Below, piece after piece: positions 1 to 11,111 of a DNA stretch of 64,000 nucleotides (its first letter is position 1; each line of letters begins with the position of its first letter). Both the position numbers and the translations under genes were made by a program. The stretch is from Globisporangium splendens. Taxonomy: Eukaryota; Oomycota; Peronosporomycetes; Pythiales; Pythiaceae. The stretch is from assembly GCA_006386115.1 (NCBI GenBank), contig VFIW01000090.1, positions 124,001-188,000 on the forward strand, given 5' to 3'. The notes below the pieces were generated by a model, which was not told the DNA's origin, ran no database searches, and saw nothing but the letters and a program-made list of their open reading frames with translations.

Positions 1-1
1 T

Positions 2-170
2 CCGGAGAGCCTTTACCAACTACAGTCTCAGTTAATCAAGGAGCTACCCAAGCGAATGCATAACGACATCGGCACGATGCTGAGTAAAAAGGGGAAAATG
101 TATTCGTACAATATCAGGGTCTCTTTCTCTTCTAGGCAAAAGTCTATGGGTGTCATTGTTGTGTCTAGTG
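2..170 (+). other. possible 3' exon of a gene entering from the left
   Basis: Frame 2 is open from the window edge and gives a plausible hydrophilic stretch (…SQLIKELPKRMHNDIG…) before turning into low-quality sequence near base 120. It runs toward the convergent helicase gene whose stop is at 261. I recognise no domain and cannot place its stop with confidence, since the frame stays open antisense to the helicase. It could be the last exon of an upstream gene or chance. Confidence 0.15.
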
Positions 171-260
171 GGTTTGTTTTGCCGTGGATCTCATTTCTCC
201 ACTCCGCATCCCGCTCGCTTGATAAAGAGAACAAACAAAAGCTTTCGTCATTTCGGCTGC

Positions 261-2501
261 TTACCAAGCCTTCTTCCACTTGTCTCCGCCAGAGCGCGAC
301 GAACCTCCTTCCGAGAAGCGGCCAAAGTTGCTCTTGCGAGACGACGAGCGGCTGTCTCGCCCCTTGGAGAAGCCCACGTCGAAGTTGTTGCGGTCGCCAC
401 CGAAGCTGCGGCCACCACGACGGCTGTCGTTCTCGCCTCCAAAAATGCGGCCACGGTCGTTGCGGTCGTTGCCCTTGTTCCAGCGGCTGCCGCTGCTGTT
501 GTTGCCGCCAAAGCGGCTACTCGACGAACGACGGTCTCCACCGCCGTTGCGACCGCCAATGTTGTTGCTGCGCTGGTTGCTGCTGTCGACGAGCACACGT
601 GGGAGTTCAATCGTTGGCGATACCGTCACGTCTTCGCCGCCCTCGGACGCGAAAAGAGCACGCACTTGGTCCATGGACTCGTGCGGAACGTCAAACACGA
701 ACTTGCCGTCCACAGCGTGGATGTCGCGAGGGTTGAACTCGATCGTCGACGCCGACAGGATACGCGTCACATCGCGCGCGTTCTTGAGACCTTCGACCTG
801 CACCGTCTGCATGCGCTGCTTGCCCGTGATCATCGACACGGCGTTCAGGCGCTTCGTGTCAAAACCACAGATGATCGCGAGCGCCGAGCTGAGCGCCGAG
901 ACTCCCTGCTGGTCCAGCATCTGCTTGGCTGCGTCCTCAAACATGTGCGCCGAGTGCGCAGGGATCTCCGCGAGCTTCTTCGAGGCGTCTGAGACCGCGC
1001 TCTCGAGCACGTGCTCCACTTGTGGTGGCGATGCGTGGTTGAACTTGAACTTGTAGCGCTTTTCAAAGTCAAACACGTCGTTGACGTCGAAGCGATCAAA
1101 GAACACGACGTTCGTGCCCGAGCGACCAGCGCGGCCGGTACGACCGGCACGGTGCACGAAGCTCTCCTTGTCGCTCGGCAGACGGTATTGGATCACGAGC
1201 TCGACGTTCGCGATATCCAGACCACGCGCAGCAATGTCGGTGCAGATCAACGTCTTGACGGATCCATTGCGGAATCCCTCCATGGTCGACGTACGCATGC
1301 CCTGGGACAGATCGCCATGGAGCGCGCGCGCGTTTTGACCGCCGAGGACGTTCGCGATCTCGTCGGCTTCTTGTTTCGTTTCCGTGAACACGAGCGCTTG
1401 GCCGCCCTTTGCGTGGTGGCGAAGCACGTTCTCCAACAGATCGATACGCGTGCGCATTGGCGCATGGATCGCCTTGTGGGACACAGTCGCTGGCACGTGC
1501 GCGTCATCGTTGCCCACCAGATCGATCGACACCGGGTTCTTCAAGAACTTGCGCGCCATCGAGTTCACCCACTTTGGGAACGTCGCCGACCACATCACGC
1601 ATTGGCTCTCCTTCGGGATCCAGCCCAAGATGGTCTCGACGGCTTCCTGGAAACCAAACTTGAGCATCATATCGGCCTCATCGAGCACGGACACTTCCAC
1701 TTCTTCCAAGTTGAGCGAGCCCTTGTTGACCAAATCCATGATACGACCTGGGGTACCGACCAAGATGTCGACGCCGCGACGCAATTGGCTTTCTTGCACC
1801 GTGTACGAGACACCGCCCACAATGTTGGCCGTGCGCAATTGCGGCGAGATGCGCTTGATCTCTTCCGTCACTTGCAACGCGAGCTCGCGCGTTGGCAGCA
1901 GAATCACCGCCTTTGGTTCGCGCGATTGCTTTCCGCTGGCGAGGATCTTTTCCACGATCGGCAGCGCAAACGCAAGCGTCTTTCCCGAGCCGGTCTTCGA
2001 GCGACCAACAATGTCAGCGCCGTCCATCATGACCGCGAACGATTGCGCTTGCACAGGGAACAAGTGCGTGATGCCGACCTTCTCGAGGTTGCGCACCGTG
2101 GTCTGCGACAAATCAAACTCCGACAGCAGCTTCTGGCCCACAAAGCCTGAGGTGCGCGGTGCTTCTTCTTCGAACGCTTCCGCGATTGGCTCCAAGATCA
2201 CTTCGTCGAACTCGGCCTCGTCGTTTTCCATGACGGACGCAGCAATGTCCGAGGACGGAGACATCGACGAGAAGAACGCCGACAACGTGCCGCGGTTGCA
2301 CACATTCGCGTTGCTCAGCACGCGTCCATGGTTGCGCAGCGCAGTGCTGCTGGTCGAAGTGGTGAGGGTGATGCGCTGAGTGCGCAGCGCGCGCGTCGCC
2401 AAGCGACGGATGGAGACTCCGACCGGCAACATGACGCAGATAAGTGTCTTTCGCGAAATGAGGTGTTGATTTGTTGCACGCGCCTCTTGTGTGCCGACCA
2501 T
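261..2501 (-). CDS. DEAD-box RNA helicase with GUCT domain and RGG-type tail
   Basis: Intronless frame of 746 residues for an ATP-dependent RNA helicase of the DDX21/DDX50/plant RH3-RH7 type. The Q-motif region is near residues 145-152, motif I (GSGKT) at 171-175, DEAD at 274-277, SAT at 305-307 and HRAGRTGR at 450-457. A GUCT-like RNA-binding domain follows at about 540-635, then a Gly/Arg/Ser-rich tail to the end. The N-terminus is basic and free of acidic residues from the internal Met24 (codon at 2430-2432), as in a mitochondrial presequence, so translation may start there; the family also has nucleolar members. It is divergent to the ARL8-like gene across about 730 bp. The family assignment is firm; the cellular location is inferred. 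Confidence 0.93.
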   Translation of the reverse strand: MVGTQEARATNQHLISRKTLICVMLPVGVSIRRLATRALRTQRITLTTSTSSTALRNHGRVLSNANVCNRGTLSAFFSSMSPSSDIAASVMENDEAEFDEVILEPIAEAFEEEAPRTSGFVGQKLLSEFDLSQTTVRNLEKVGITHLFPVQAQSFAVMMDGADIVGRSKTGSGKTLAFALPIVEKILASGKQSREPKAVILLPTRELALQVTEEIKRISPQLRTANIVGGVSYTVQESQLRRGVDILVGTPGRIMDLVNKGSLNLEEVEVSVLDEADMMLKFGFQEAVETILGWIPKESQCVMWSATFPKWVNSMARKFLKNPVSIDLVGNDDAHVPATVSHKAIHAPMRTRIDLLENVLRHHAKGGQALVFTETKQEADEIANVLGGQNARALHGDLSQGMRTSTMEGFRNGSVKTLICTDIAARGLDIANVELVIQYRLPSDKESFVHRAGRTGRAGRSGTNVVFFDRFDVNDVFDFEKRYKFKFNHASPPQVEHVLESAVSDASKKLAEIPAHSAHMFEDAAKQMLDQQGVSALSSALAIICGFDTKRLNAVSMITGKQRMQTVQVEGLKNARDVTRILSASTIEFNPRDIHAVDGKFVFDVPHESMDQVRALFASEGGEDVTVSPTIELPRVLVDSSNQRSNNIGGRNGGGDRRSSSSRFGGNNSSGSRWNKGNDRNDRGRIFGGENDSRRGGRSFGGDRNNFDVGFSKGRDSRSSSRKSNFGRFSEGGSSRSGGDKWKKAW

Positions 2502-2796
2502 TTTTTGATTGGTGGCAGCATAATTCGGGACGCGTTCCCGTATATTTGTATTGTGAGCGTCCCTTGAAATAGTTGTCGTAAGGGACGTATCCCGTGTGGA
2601 AAGTTGGAGGAACGAGGGACGGGAGAAATCAGACGCAGCTGAGCAGGAAGGGAACAGGCGCGACCTTCGCGCAACATTTCCGATCCGAAATGGGTGGGGG
2701 GCTTTGCTTTTTTTCTTCCCGAGTCAGTTGGCTCACTCTAGAAAGAAGACGCCGCGAAGAAGCACCGAGAGCTTTCCGTCTGTCCGTCCGTCCCGC

Positions 2797-2834
2797 CTGT
2801 GTGTGTGTGTGAGAGAAAGAGAGAGAGAGAGAGG
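2797..2834. repeat. (GT)n(GA)n microsatellite
   Basis: A run of GT dinucleotides passes into GA dinucleotides in the divergent promoter region between the helicase and the ARL8-like gene. No gene is visible in 2502-3232 apart from this low-complexity tract. Confidence 0.85.
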
Positions 2835-3232
2835 TACGTCCCCGCGCTCTCCCCCTGGTCGAATGACAGGGAGAACGCTTTGTGTCTCTCGCTGTGTGCG
2901 TATGTGTGGAGAATTGCTGAGGTGGGAACAAAGCGCGAATGAAATTTGGGGTGTGGTGGTGCTGTGGGGGAGGGAAGATTAAACGTCTCTGTTGGGAATG
3001 CGAACGCACGGAGACGTGCAGTGGAGAGTGTGGGCTCATAAGACGTGTGTTTTGCATATGATCCTTGTGGCTGTCGAAATCGCGATCGCATGCGCTTGTT
3101 GTTGTCTTGTATCGGATGCTGTGTGCTGCTTTGCTTCGCGATAGATTTGCATGGGGAGCTAACACGAGACACTTGCATGCTGCTGTCCTTACTATTAACA
3201 GAAACAAAAGCTAGTAAAGCGAGGCTGTCAAG

Positions 3233-3952
3233 ATGGGTGCGCTTTTGCAGAAGATGTTGCAAGTGTTCTACACGAAGAAGCTCGAAGTGGTGCTTGTGGG
3301 TCTTGAAAACAGGTGCGTGATTGACCGCGCCACCTTCTCCGAGACGCAATATACGGAAAGCCCCTAGTTCTAACTCCGTTTGTCGGAATGCTTATCTTAC
3401 AGTGGCAAGACGACGTTGTTGAACGTTATGGCCATGGGCCACCCAGTGGAGACGTGCCCAACGATCGGGTTGAACGTCAAGCTCGTGAAGAAGGGCGGCG
3501 TGCAGATGAAGTGCTGGGATATCGGTGGTCAGGCGCAGTACCGAAGTGAATGGGGCCGATACACGCGCGGGTGTGACGTCATTATCTATGTGGTCGATGC
3601 GAATGCGGTACGTTGCTCTTTTTGAAGCACTGGTCATTATATTATACGCAGCATGGTTTCTTACCTTATTGTATTCTTGTGTGAATGTGTAATCTAGTTT
3701 GACCAAATCTCGTTGGCACGAAAAGAGCTGCACCGCCTCTTAGAAGACCGCGAGCTCGCGACGACGCCATTGCTCGTGCTCGCGAACAAGATCGATCTGG
3801 AGCCGCACATTTCGGAGCCGGAGCTGATCCGAGAGTTGAACTTGGACTACATTGTGGACAACCCTTGGCTGGTCATCCCGATCTCGGCGCTGCGTCTCGT
3901 GAACATCGACCAGGTCATCCAGTGGTTGATGAAGCAATCCGGCAAGGGCTAA
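3233..3952 (+). CDS. ARL8: ARL8-like small GTPase
   Basis: Three exons, 3233-3312, 3403-3607 and 3698-3952, join in phase to 179 residues, the usual Arf-like length. The P-loop VGLENSGKT spans the first junction. WDIGGQ (switch II) and the guanine-specificity motif LANKID follow. The N-terminus is a short amphipathic helix without Gly2 (MGAL has Gly at position 2, but the context is not a clear myristoylation site). Overall it resembles ARL8, which places lysosomes and endosomes on microtubules; that role here is inference from family. ATG 3233 is the only start giving the P-loop strand intact. A GA-rich 3' flank follows. Confidence 0.9.
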
Positions 3953-4507
3953 GCTCCAGACAGCTAGGTCAAGGCAGGAATACGAAGAGAGAGAGGGGAG
4001 GCGAGAGAGATACATGGCGTTTTGCATGTTGAAGAGAGAGAGAGAATGACGGAGAAAACGAGAGAAAAAGGACCCAAGTGAATCGCGGCCGACGGTTCCT
4101 GGAGAGAGAAAGACGAATAGGTAGAGTGGACGAATGGAGGCGCCATGAAGATGCGAAGATGATGGTCTTCCATTTCCCGCAACTTGCATGTGAAAACAAA
4201 GAAACAAGCGGCACCGAGGGAGGATAGGAGGAACGAAAGGGCGTAGTCTCTATTAGCTTTTTCTTTCTTTCTTTCTTTGTTCATTTCTCTTTTTTATATA
4301 ATGCATGACTCGTACAAAAACCATACGAAAATGGCTTCCAAAATGAGTCCATGCTTTCCGTCCCACTATTGGCGCCACAATTCAAGCGACACACACCAAA
4401 ATATGGAAAGTTTCTGCTTCTTTCCATCATGGAGGGGATCACATAATAAGGAGCTGCCCATAAACGCCAGAGCGCATACAGACGCACACACAGATAAGCA
4501 GAACACC

Positions 4508-5608
4508 ATGGAGCGCTTCTTCATGCAGCACAATGTGATGAAAGACCGCGATCCGGACGAGCTCAATGGCCGCGTCAACTCCGACTCGGAAGCCAGGTGT
4601 GTGTGCAGTTCATTGCGCTGACGTGGTACGCCCACACACTCGTAACTAAGCGTTCATGTGTGTAGTGACGACGAGGAGGAGATCTCGGAGCGCGTGCACT
4701 CGGTGCACGACCCCACGGGTCCATGGCGCCAGACCCCCGTGGACAATGGCAGCAACAACAGACACTGGGGCGAACCTGGAGCACGACCGCTTGCGGGAGC
4801 TCGCCGCCGCGATTTCCAGTCGCAGCACACGGGTCCGAAGGGGGTGATCAACGACTACAAGGCACACAAGCGCCACGTGCGCGACGAGCGCAAGCGCAAG
4901 GAGCAGGAGCGCAGCCAAGTGCTCTCGCGGATCGCGAACGGCGCGACGACGATTCAGAGTGCGAGTAGCAATAGCAACAGTGCGAACCAGGACGAGGATG
5001 GCTGCGATTGCGAAGGTCTTGTGGACGCGGCGTTCCTGCAACGGTACCAGCAGCAGCGCTTGCAGCAAATGCAACAGGCCGCAAGGAACAGGTCAGTACA
5101 ATTTCCATATCATTGCATAATGGAATTGCAGCATCACCTGTGAGTTGATGTGCTTTTATAGGAAAACGTATGGGAGCCTCGAGTTTGTGACGCCGATGCA
5201 GTTTGTGCAGCTCACGGACAAGGATGCGGACCCGCAGTGCATCCTGTTTGTGCATCTCTACCACCCGGAAAACTACGCATGCGGTCTGCTGAATACGCAC
5301 TTGGCGACCATTGCGCAGGAGCTCCAACATATCAAGGTATTATCTCAATAGTGCAAGCGTCGCTTGCGTTATAGGCGTCATCAACTTTACTTGCAATTGC
5401 TTGTTCGTTGTGTGCTATGCCATAGTTTGCGGCGATGGTCGCGACGGACGCCGATCCGACTTTCGCGAGCTCCGACCTGCCCGTGCTGCTCGTGTACCAC
5501 GGCTCGCGCCATGACGACACGATCGTGAACCTCGCGAAGGAGCTCGACGGCGAGTTCACGCTTCCGCGCATCCAGCGCTTTATCCACGAACGCCTTGACA
5601 AGATGTAA
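4508..5608 (+). CDS. phosducin-like protein
   Basis: Four exons, 4508-4596, 4666-5091, 5162-5336 and 5426-5608, give 290 residues. The phosducin signature TGPKGVINDYK is in exon 2, before a basic Glu/Arg-rich helix. A thioredoxin-like domain with no CxxC motif fills exons 3-4. Known members bind G-protein beta-gamma or act as co-chaperones of CCT/TRiC; a low-complexity Ser/Asn linker sits before the thioredoxin fold. All splice sites are GT-AG and phases agree. It converges on the zinc-finger gene, with 62 bp between stop codons. Which phosducin-like subclass it belongs to cannot be settled by eye. Confidence 0.88.
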
Positions 5609-5670
5609 CCTCAGTTGTCTCTCTAAATCATTTCTCCATTATAAAAACACATGCACGCGCAATGCAAATT

Positions 5671-6471
5671 CTATGAACTCTCGTGCGAAAAGAGACACTT
5701 GTCGCCGAATCTGCACGATCTCGCCTTGGCGAACTGGTCGCACACACGCTGCTTCTTCTTGTCAAGCGCCTTGCCCGTCTTCATGGCTTTCGTCTCCGTG
5801 TGGTCGAAGCCACAGCGGTCGCCGCGGAAGCACGAGCCGCGCATAAAGTCGTAGCAGATGCGCACGACGTGGCGCTCTTTCTTCTTCTGCGCGCGCTGCA
5901 GGTGCCACTTGCCCGTCTTGTGCTCGTCCAACTGCGCTTGGCTCGTAAACGATTTGTCGCACAGCGCACAGCACAATTGCACCTGCTGCTTCGCTAAATG
6001 CTCAGGCGACTGCCTGTGCGCGTTGAAATCGTCCAGATCTTTCCCGATGAATGCACAGCGCTTGCATGCGAACGGGATCTTCTTGGGCATCTGCACCAAG
6101 TCCAGGATGGCTTGGTGGCTCGAGGTGATCGATGCCTCATTCGCGTCTGGTTGCTTGCGCTTCTTCGGTTTCTTCTCAGACTTCATGACAAAAATCGCTC
6201 GCTTCGCAGGCAACAGCTCCTCTGGCAGCGCCTCAATACGCTCCGACGCATACTTGGACAGGTTGAGCACAGCGGGCTCTTTCTCCTCGTCATTGTCATC
6301 ATCATCTGAGTCGCTGGACTCGTCGTCGCTGCCGGAGCTGCTCCCAGAGCCGTCGAGCTCCGCCTCCAGCCGCTTGATGCGCTCGGCGATGTCTTCCTCT
6401 TCGTTCTTCGGCTTCTTCGTCACGAGCGCGCTCTCCGCAGACTGCTTCAGGCGCTTGGCGATCGGCTCCAT
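5671..6471 (-). CDS. C2H2 plus tandem CCCH zinc-finger protein
   Basis: Single exon, 266 residues. The first 60 residues carry a bipartite-looking basic patch and then an acidic Ser/Asp stretch. Two C2H2-like fingers of the U1/matrin kind lie in the middle (CKRC…H…H and CALC…H…H). Two CCCH fingers close the protein (C-x8-C-x5-C-x3-H, one near residue 205 and one near 250, ending five residues before the C-terminus). The combination points to RNA binding in the nucleus. I cannot name an orthologue. It is in the same orientation as the V-ATPase gene, about 220 bp downstream of that gene's stop. Confidence 0.8.
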   Translation of the reverse strand: MEPIAKRLKQSAESALVTKKPKNEEEDIAERIKRLEAELDGSGSSSGSDDESSDSDDDDNDEEKEPAVLNLSKYASERIEALPEELLPAKRAIFVMKSEKKPKKRKQPDANEASITSSHQAILDLVQMPKKIPFACKRCAFIGKDLDDFNAHRQSPEHLAKQQVQLCCALCDKSFTSQAQLDEHKTGKWHLQRAQKKKERHVVRICYDFMRGSCFRGDRCGFDHTETKAMKTGKALDKKKQRVCDQFAKARSCRFGDKCLFSHESS

Positions 6472-6694
6472 CCTTGTGCGTCGCTGCTGCTCAATTGCAT
6501 AGTGACCATTCTTTGTGGAACAGCTATGTCACTAAAGAGGGGATTTGGGCAGTAACTATTTCGGGTGCTTTGGGCAAATCAAAAGTTGATTTGACCCACT
6601 TGGCTCATCATTCAACATGCCCTATTGTATTGAAGCTGTTATAAAAGACACATTCGCACTGTCGTCATTGCAACAGTACCGTCATCCAGCTGTC

Positions 6695-8080
6695 TTAAAA
6701 CAGCACATCGGCGTCGGCTGCAGGCTCGAATTGCGCGAGAATGTCGCGATCCGACGTCACGACATCCGCGAACGGGTCGTCAAACACCGAGGCTCCGTGT
6801 GCTGCTGCCGCCACCGCCGCCGCAGAGACCGACGAAGGCGAGAGCAGCGCTTGGGCCGCTTCATGGGCAGCCGCTGGACGTCACAACACACACGGGGAAA
6901 AGAAAGAAATCAGCCTCAGCACACTGCGCACGAACAGAAATTTGATTTCGATGCGCGCACCTGCATCCTTCTTCTTGGCCAACTCCTCTTTGGCTTCGTC
7001 AAGCTTGTTGGCTTGCACTTTCTTGATTCTGCAAGAAAAAATGAGTAGAGTGGATCAGAACGTAGCGCAAATTACAGTACTAACATTGAAAAGGAAAACG
7101 AACCGCACGAAATCTTCACGCTCCAACTCATCGAGCTCTCTCACGATGTATGCGATAGTTTGCTCAATGCGAGGAATCGTGACCTGCAAAAAGAGACACA
7201 GGTTTACACAGGCTCAGTCGTGTGCTGCTTTGATGCATGAGAGCGTCACTTGAACCAAAGCTCACGTACATTGTCCAGGGCATTCACACGTCGGTTGGTC
7301 ACCTTCAACGCCTCGTCCAACGTCACGAACGAGGTCTATCAACACACACAAAAGTCAACGTTTAAGGCCGTTAGACCATGGTGATCGTCCAATGACTGAC
7401 AGCAAGTGACACAGACACGTACTTGAAGCGAGGCGAGCTTAATGAGCGCGCGCAGCAGGATGCGGAATTTCTCGCGGCAGTTCTGGATCTTGCCACCGCC
7501 ACCGGCGAGACCAATGTTGTCCGACTTCTCTCGACTCACTTCCACTTCTGTGAACACCGGGAGCTTCACACCGGCGACGTTGTCAATGCGGTTCAGCGTG
7601 CGAATCTCCGCCGTCGACACCGACTCGATCACTTTCGTGCGAAAGTCACCGGCCGCGTACTGCGCCTGTGTGAGCGAAAAGAACGCCTCGGACGCCTCGT
7701 TCGACATCGCCAGCTTGGTCTATTAAACGCATGTGCATTAGAGTCATTGCTGTCGTCATGAGGAGCTCTTCCCTCTCGTGTTGAAGACGAAAAGATACCT
7801 TTTGGATTTCGCGCAGCATCATCTGGAAACGCATCTTCAACGCATCAGCTTTCTTCTTCAGCAGCTCAAAACCTATCGTCAAGGGACATACAAGCGATCC
7901 ATCCAGTCGCATTTTAAACATCCCATTCACAGTATCGACGCGGCGCTTGACACATTCGTCATTTACCTTTCTTTGCGGCAATGAGTTTCCCCTTCGAGGT
8001 GGTCAGCGCCCTGCACAACACCACAAGATTCGAAGCATGGCAGCACCTATTAGTCCCCAGCCCGCATGCTTATACACGCG

Positions 8081-8117
<37 letters not shown>

Positions 8118-8156
8118 TCTTTCGTACATTCGCGTGGGCGCCACTTGAGCCGACAT
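6695..8156 (-). CDS. VMA8: V-type H+-ATPase subunit D
   Basis: Eight exons on the minus strand: 8128-8156, 7967-8010, 7799-7872, 7423-7719, 7270-7335, 7104-7183, 6961-7028 and 6695-6873, all GT-AG and in phase, giving 278 residues. Subunit D is the central rotor stalk of the V1 sector and couples ATP hydrolysis to proton pumping. Family hallmarks are the start PTRMALTTSKGKL, KKKADALKMRF, DNVAGVKLPVF, the RRVNAL segment, the helix of IPRIEQTIAYIV and an acidic C-terminus ending DVLF. The first exon encodes only nine complete codons and is easy to miss; it fixes the start at 8156. The protein is somewhat longer than yeast or human D because of an Ala-rich insert before the C-terminus. Confidence 0.94.
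8086..8114. repeat. (CT)14 microsatellite in V-ATPase D intron 1
   Basis: A perfect CT run lies inside the first intron of the subunit D gene. On the sense strand it reads as GA repeats directly after the donor. Confidence 0.9.
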
Positions 8157-8418
8157 CTTCTTCCTTCCTTCCTTCCTACTTGGCTTCTCTTTCCCCAACA
8201 ACAGCAGCGCAAACGAAATCTTCCCGACTTTCCTTTTCGACAGCATCCGTCGAAGACGTCGAAATAAACCTTATCCACATGTCAAGAATCGATCGCATCC
8301 ATCTTCAACACTGAACACTACAGAAAAAGAGAGAGTGAAGAGCTCCATCTAGACGAAGATTCGCTTGTCTTCCTGTGCGTCTGTGGCAGTGGACGCACTC
8401 CCATAACCAATAGCGAGA

Positions 8419-11066
8419 ATGGGCGAGCGGCCCGACTGGTACGTCGTCTCCGGTGCACAGGCACTCAAGCTCGCCAGCGCCGTCAGCTACAGCGAGTACG
8501 TGCGCCGCAGCGCGAATCACTCGACGCCCGAGTTCGAGGACGACAAGCGCCAGATCGAGCTGGATGTGCCGCGCACGGGCGCGTCGATCTGCGAGTTCAT
8601 TTTGTGCATCCCGCTCCCGGAATACGGCGATGGTGACGGCGACGGTGACGTGCTGAGCGAGCTGCTCGCCCCGCACTTGCCGGTGCTCCGCAACATCCTG
8701 CTCGCGTACAGTGTGGTACGAGATGGCTGATCTGATTGATATGTTAGTCAAAGTGCGTTTATAGTGTATCTAACGTTGTCGCTATTGCTTGTGTCGTTGA
8801 CTGGATAGCGGAATCCGAGGGTCGGGTATGTGCAGGGCCACGCTGACGTGGTGTGCTTCCTGATCGGCAACATCAATGAGCGGTACGATGAAGAAGAGGT
8901 CTTCTGGGTGTATGCGAGCATCATCGAAAGGTCAGTCTCATTGTCTTGTCGTCACCGCAATCTCGCTGCTTTTGCGAGTCTGACTTATCTTTGTTGTTCC
9001 GTCAGAGTGTTTCCGGAGGATTTCTTTGCGCGCACACCAAAGCTCCATGGGTTCCAAGTTGTGCGTGCAAAGACATTCATATGCCAATGGGACGAAGCGA
9101 CTGTTAATGAGTCGATGCTTGTTGATTAGGATAACAGGTTGTTTAAGGAGCTCGTGCTTCGAAAGCTGGTGCCCCACACTCCCGCGCTTGCTCGGGTATG
9201 CGCGTGTGTTGTATCATTTTGCCGCAAATGAGACTGAGGGATTGACAAAGTCGCAATGTGCTGTATGCATACTAGGTGGATCTGACGCTCGTGACGTCGC
9301 TGCTATCGTGCAAGTGGTGGGTCTCCATTTGGGTCGGTCAACTGCCAGTCCACGTGCTCCGCGAGGTCTGGGACGTGATGCTCGGACACGACGATGGTTC
9401 GATCCTGCATCTGTTGCTTGGGCTTCAGTTCTTCCAAGCCACGATCGACAGTATGATGGTCCACACGGTACGAAGAAAGAAAGGAAGAGTTCTATGCTGG
9501 TTGCGTCATATGTTCTAATGGTTGTTTGTGCGACAGGCGACGGAACACTGGGACTCCAGCTACCTCTACAAGATCATTCTACAGGAGAGTCAAGCTATCA
9601 AATCCATTAATCCGCACGAAGTGCTTCGGGACGGACACACCACGTACGGACTCAACGATGAAGCCATTGAGGACATGAGGAGTACACTGCGGCTTGATCC
9701 TGACATTCGGCGACCCGAGCTTTCCGATTTAGTGCGGCAAACGAGGTTCACGTTACTCGAACTCGAGCAGCTGCATGAAGAGTTTACGTTTCTCCGCTTC
9801 CACACCAAGGCTTACGAGCGCGTGAAGCTCCGCGGACTTCGACAAGAGTTCGTTGAAAGCCTCGTCTCGCGCGAATTCACCACGGTGCGTGGGGATTGTT
9901 CTTCTGAGCTGATTTACTCTGTCGGACTAACTCGCTTTGCACTCGACTTTGTAGTGGCCTGTGGACATTTACGTCCGTTTGTTTCAGTTGATGAATCCCG
10001 ACGGCTACGGCAACATCTCCTTTTCGAGTCTCGCCAAGGTAAATAGTTAGGTGTTCGTATTGGATTACTTGACGGGTTCCAGATTGCAACTGACACTGGT
10101 CATGTTATCGTCGAGTAGCTTCTTTCGGTGTTAACACGCGGCGAGCCCGACGAGAAAGCAGCGCTATTGTTCAAGATCCCAGACATTCCGAGCAAAGGGT
10201 TCTTGGACCAAAGCGGAATGCATCAACTTGCAGGTAAGATGGAGATGGATGGCAGATCCCAGCAAAATAGCTGGCGTTGTCAGGCATGAATCAAGCCATT
10301 CTCTTTATCTCATGCACTTTGTCTGCCTTGTTCAGATCTGCTGTGCTGTCTATTCGCAAACAAGACGCTCGTGGATACGTCGCCTCGTCCGCTGCGCGGT
10401 CTGGAAAAAGACGCACTACTGGGGAGCTACAACAACATGATGATGAAGGAACAGAGTCCACTTTTGCGCAGTCATTTTCGAAAGAAGCTGCTGCCATTGT
10501 TCGCGACGGAAAAGGGGAAACTCGAATGGAGCGAGTGGTGCGAGCTTGTGTACGCGGACAACGAGATCCTTAGCTTGATGGAATGGTGGGATCCATCGGA
10601 TCGATCACGGGACAATCTGAATGGAAATCGCTCGCATTCATCTTGGCATCGGAAGAAAAGTGGCAGTCGGAGCCAGCCGTCGATGTCACACAGTCCAAAT
10701 GGCGCGGCGGTATCTGCAAGCACAACGTCCTATGCAACGATGGATGGGAGACAGACGCCAGGACAATCCGACAGTGCGGATCCGACAGCTGGGTCCGAGT
10801 GGCGCAAACACAGGAGCAAAAAGAACAAGCGGCACGGAAAACGCGGCGATTCGCCAGCATCGTCAGCGTCGCCTGCAGTCGAGGGCAGTGACCGACGACG
10901 CGTGAGTCTGTTGTCGTCACAAGTGAAGCAGAAGTTCAAGATCTCGCGAGCGATGATCGCGGGGGACGCATTGCGTCGGAATCCGTTCGAAGCGCAGTTT
11001 CCGTCGGGAGGAGGCACTGCGTCCGGAAGCAGCAGCGTGTATTGGTGCCAGTGCTCGATCAGCTGA
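8419..11066 (+). CDS. TBC-domain Rab GTPase-activating protein
   Basis: Nine exons (8419-8715, 8809-8930, 9006-9057, 9130-9195, 9276-9467, 9537-9884, 9955-10038, 10119-10233, 10336-11066) in phase, 668 residues. The first half is a TBC domain with both catalytic fingers: IELDVPRT (IxxDxxR, arginine finger) in exon 1 and GYVQG (YxQ, glutamine finger) in exon 2. It should speed GTP hydrolysis on a Rab. The middle holds an EF-hand-like loop without a full set of ligands (NPDGYGNISF). The last 150 residues are basic and Ser-rich, as in many TBC tails. It shares a 260-bp divergent promoter interval with V-ATPase D and converges on the MyTH4-FERM gene. The Rab substrate is unknown. Confidence 0.88.
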
Positions 11067-11111
11067 GCGTGATGTTGACTTTTTATATCCTTTGGTTTTG
11101 TTTCGCTTTGT

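Noticed and set aside
1011..2379. Long plus-strand frames opposite the helicase (up to 379 codons)
   Set aside because: They lie over DEAD-box motifs on the other strand and have no fold-like composition.
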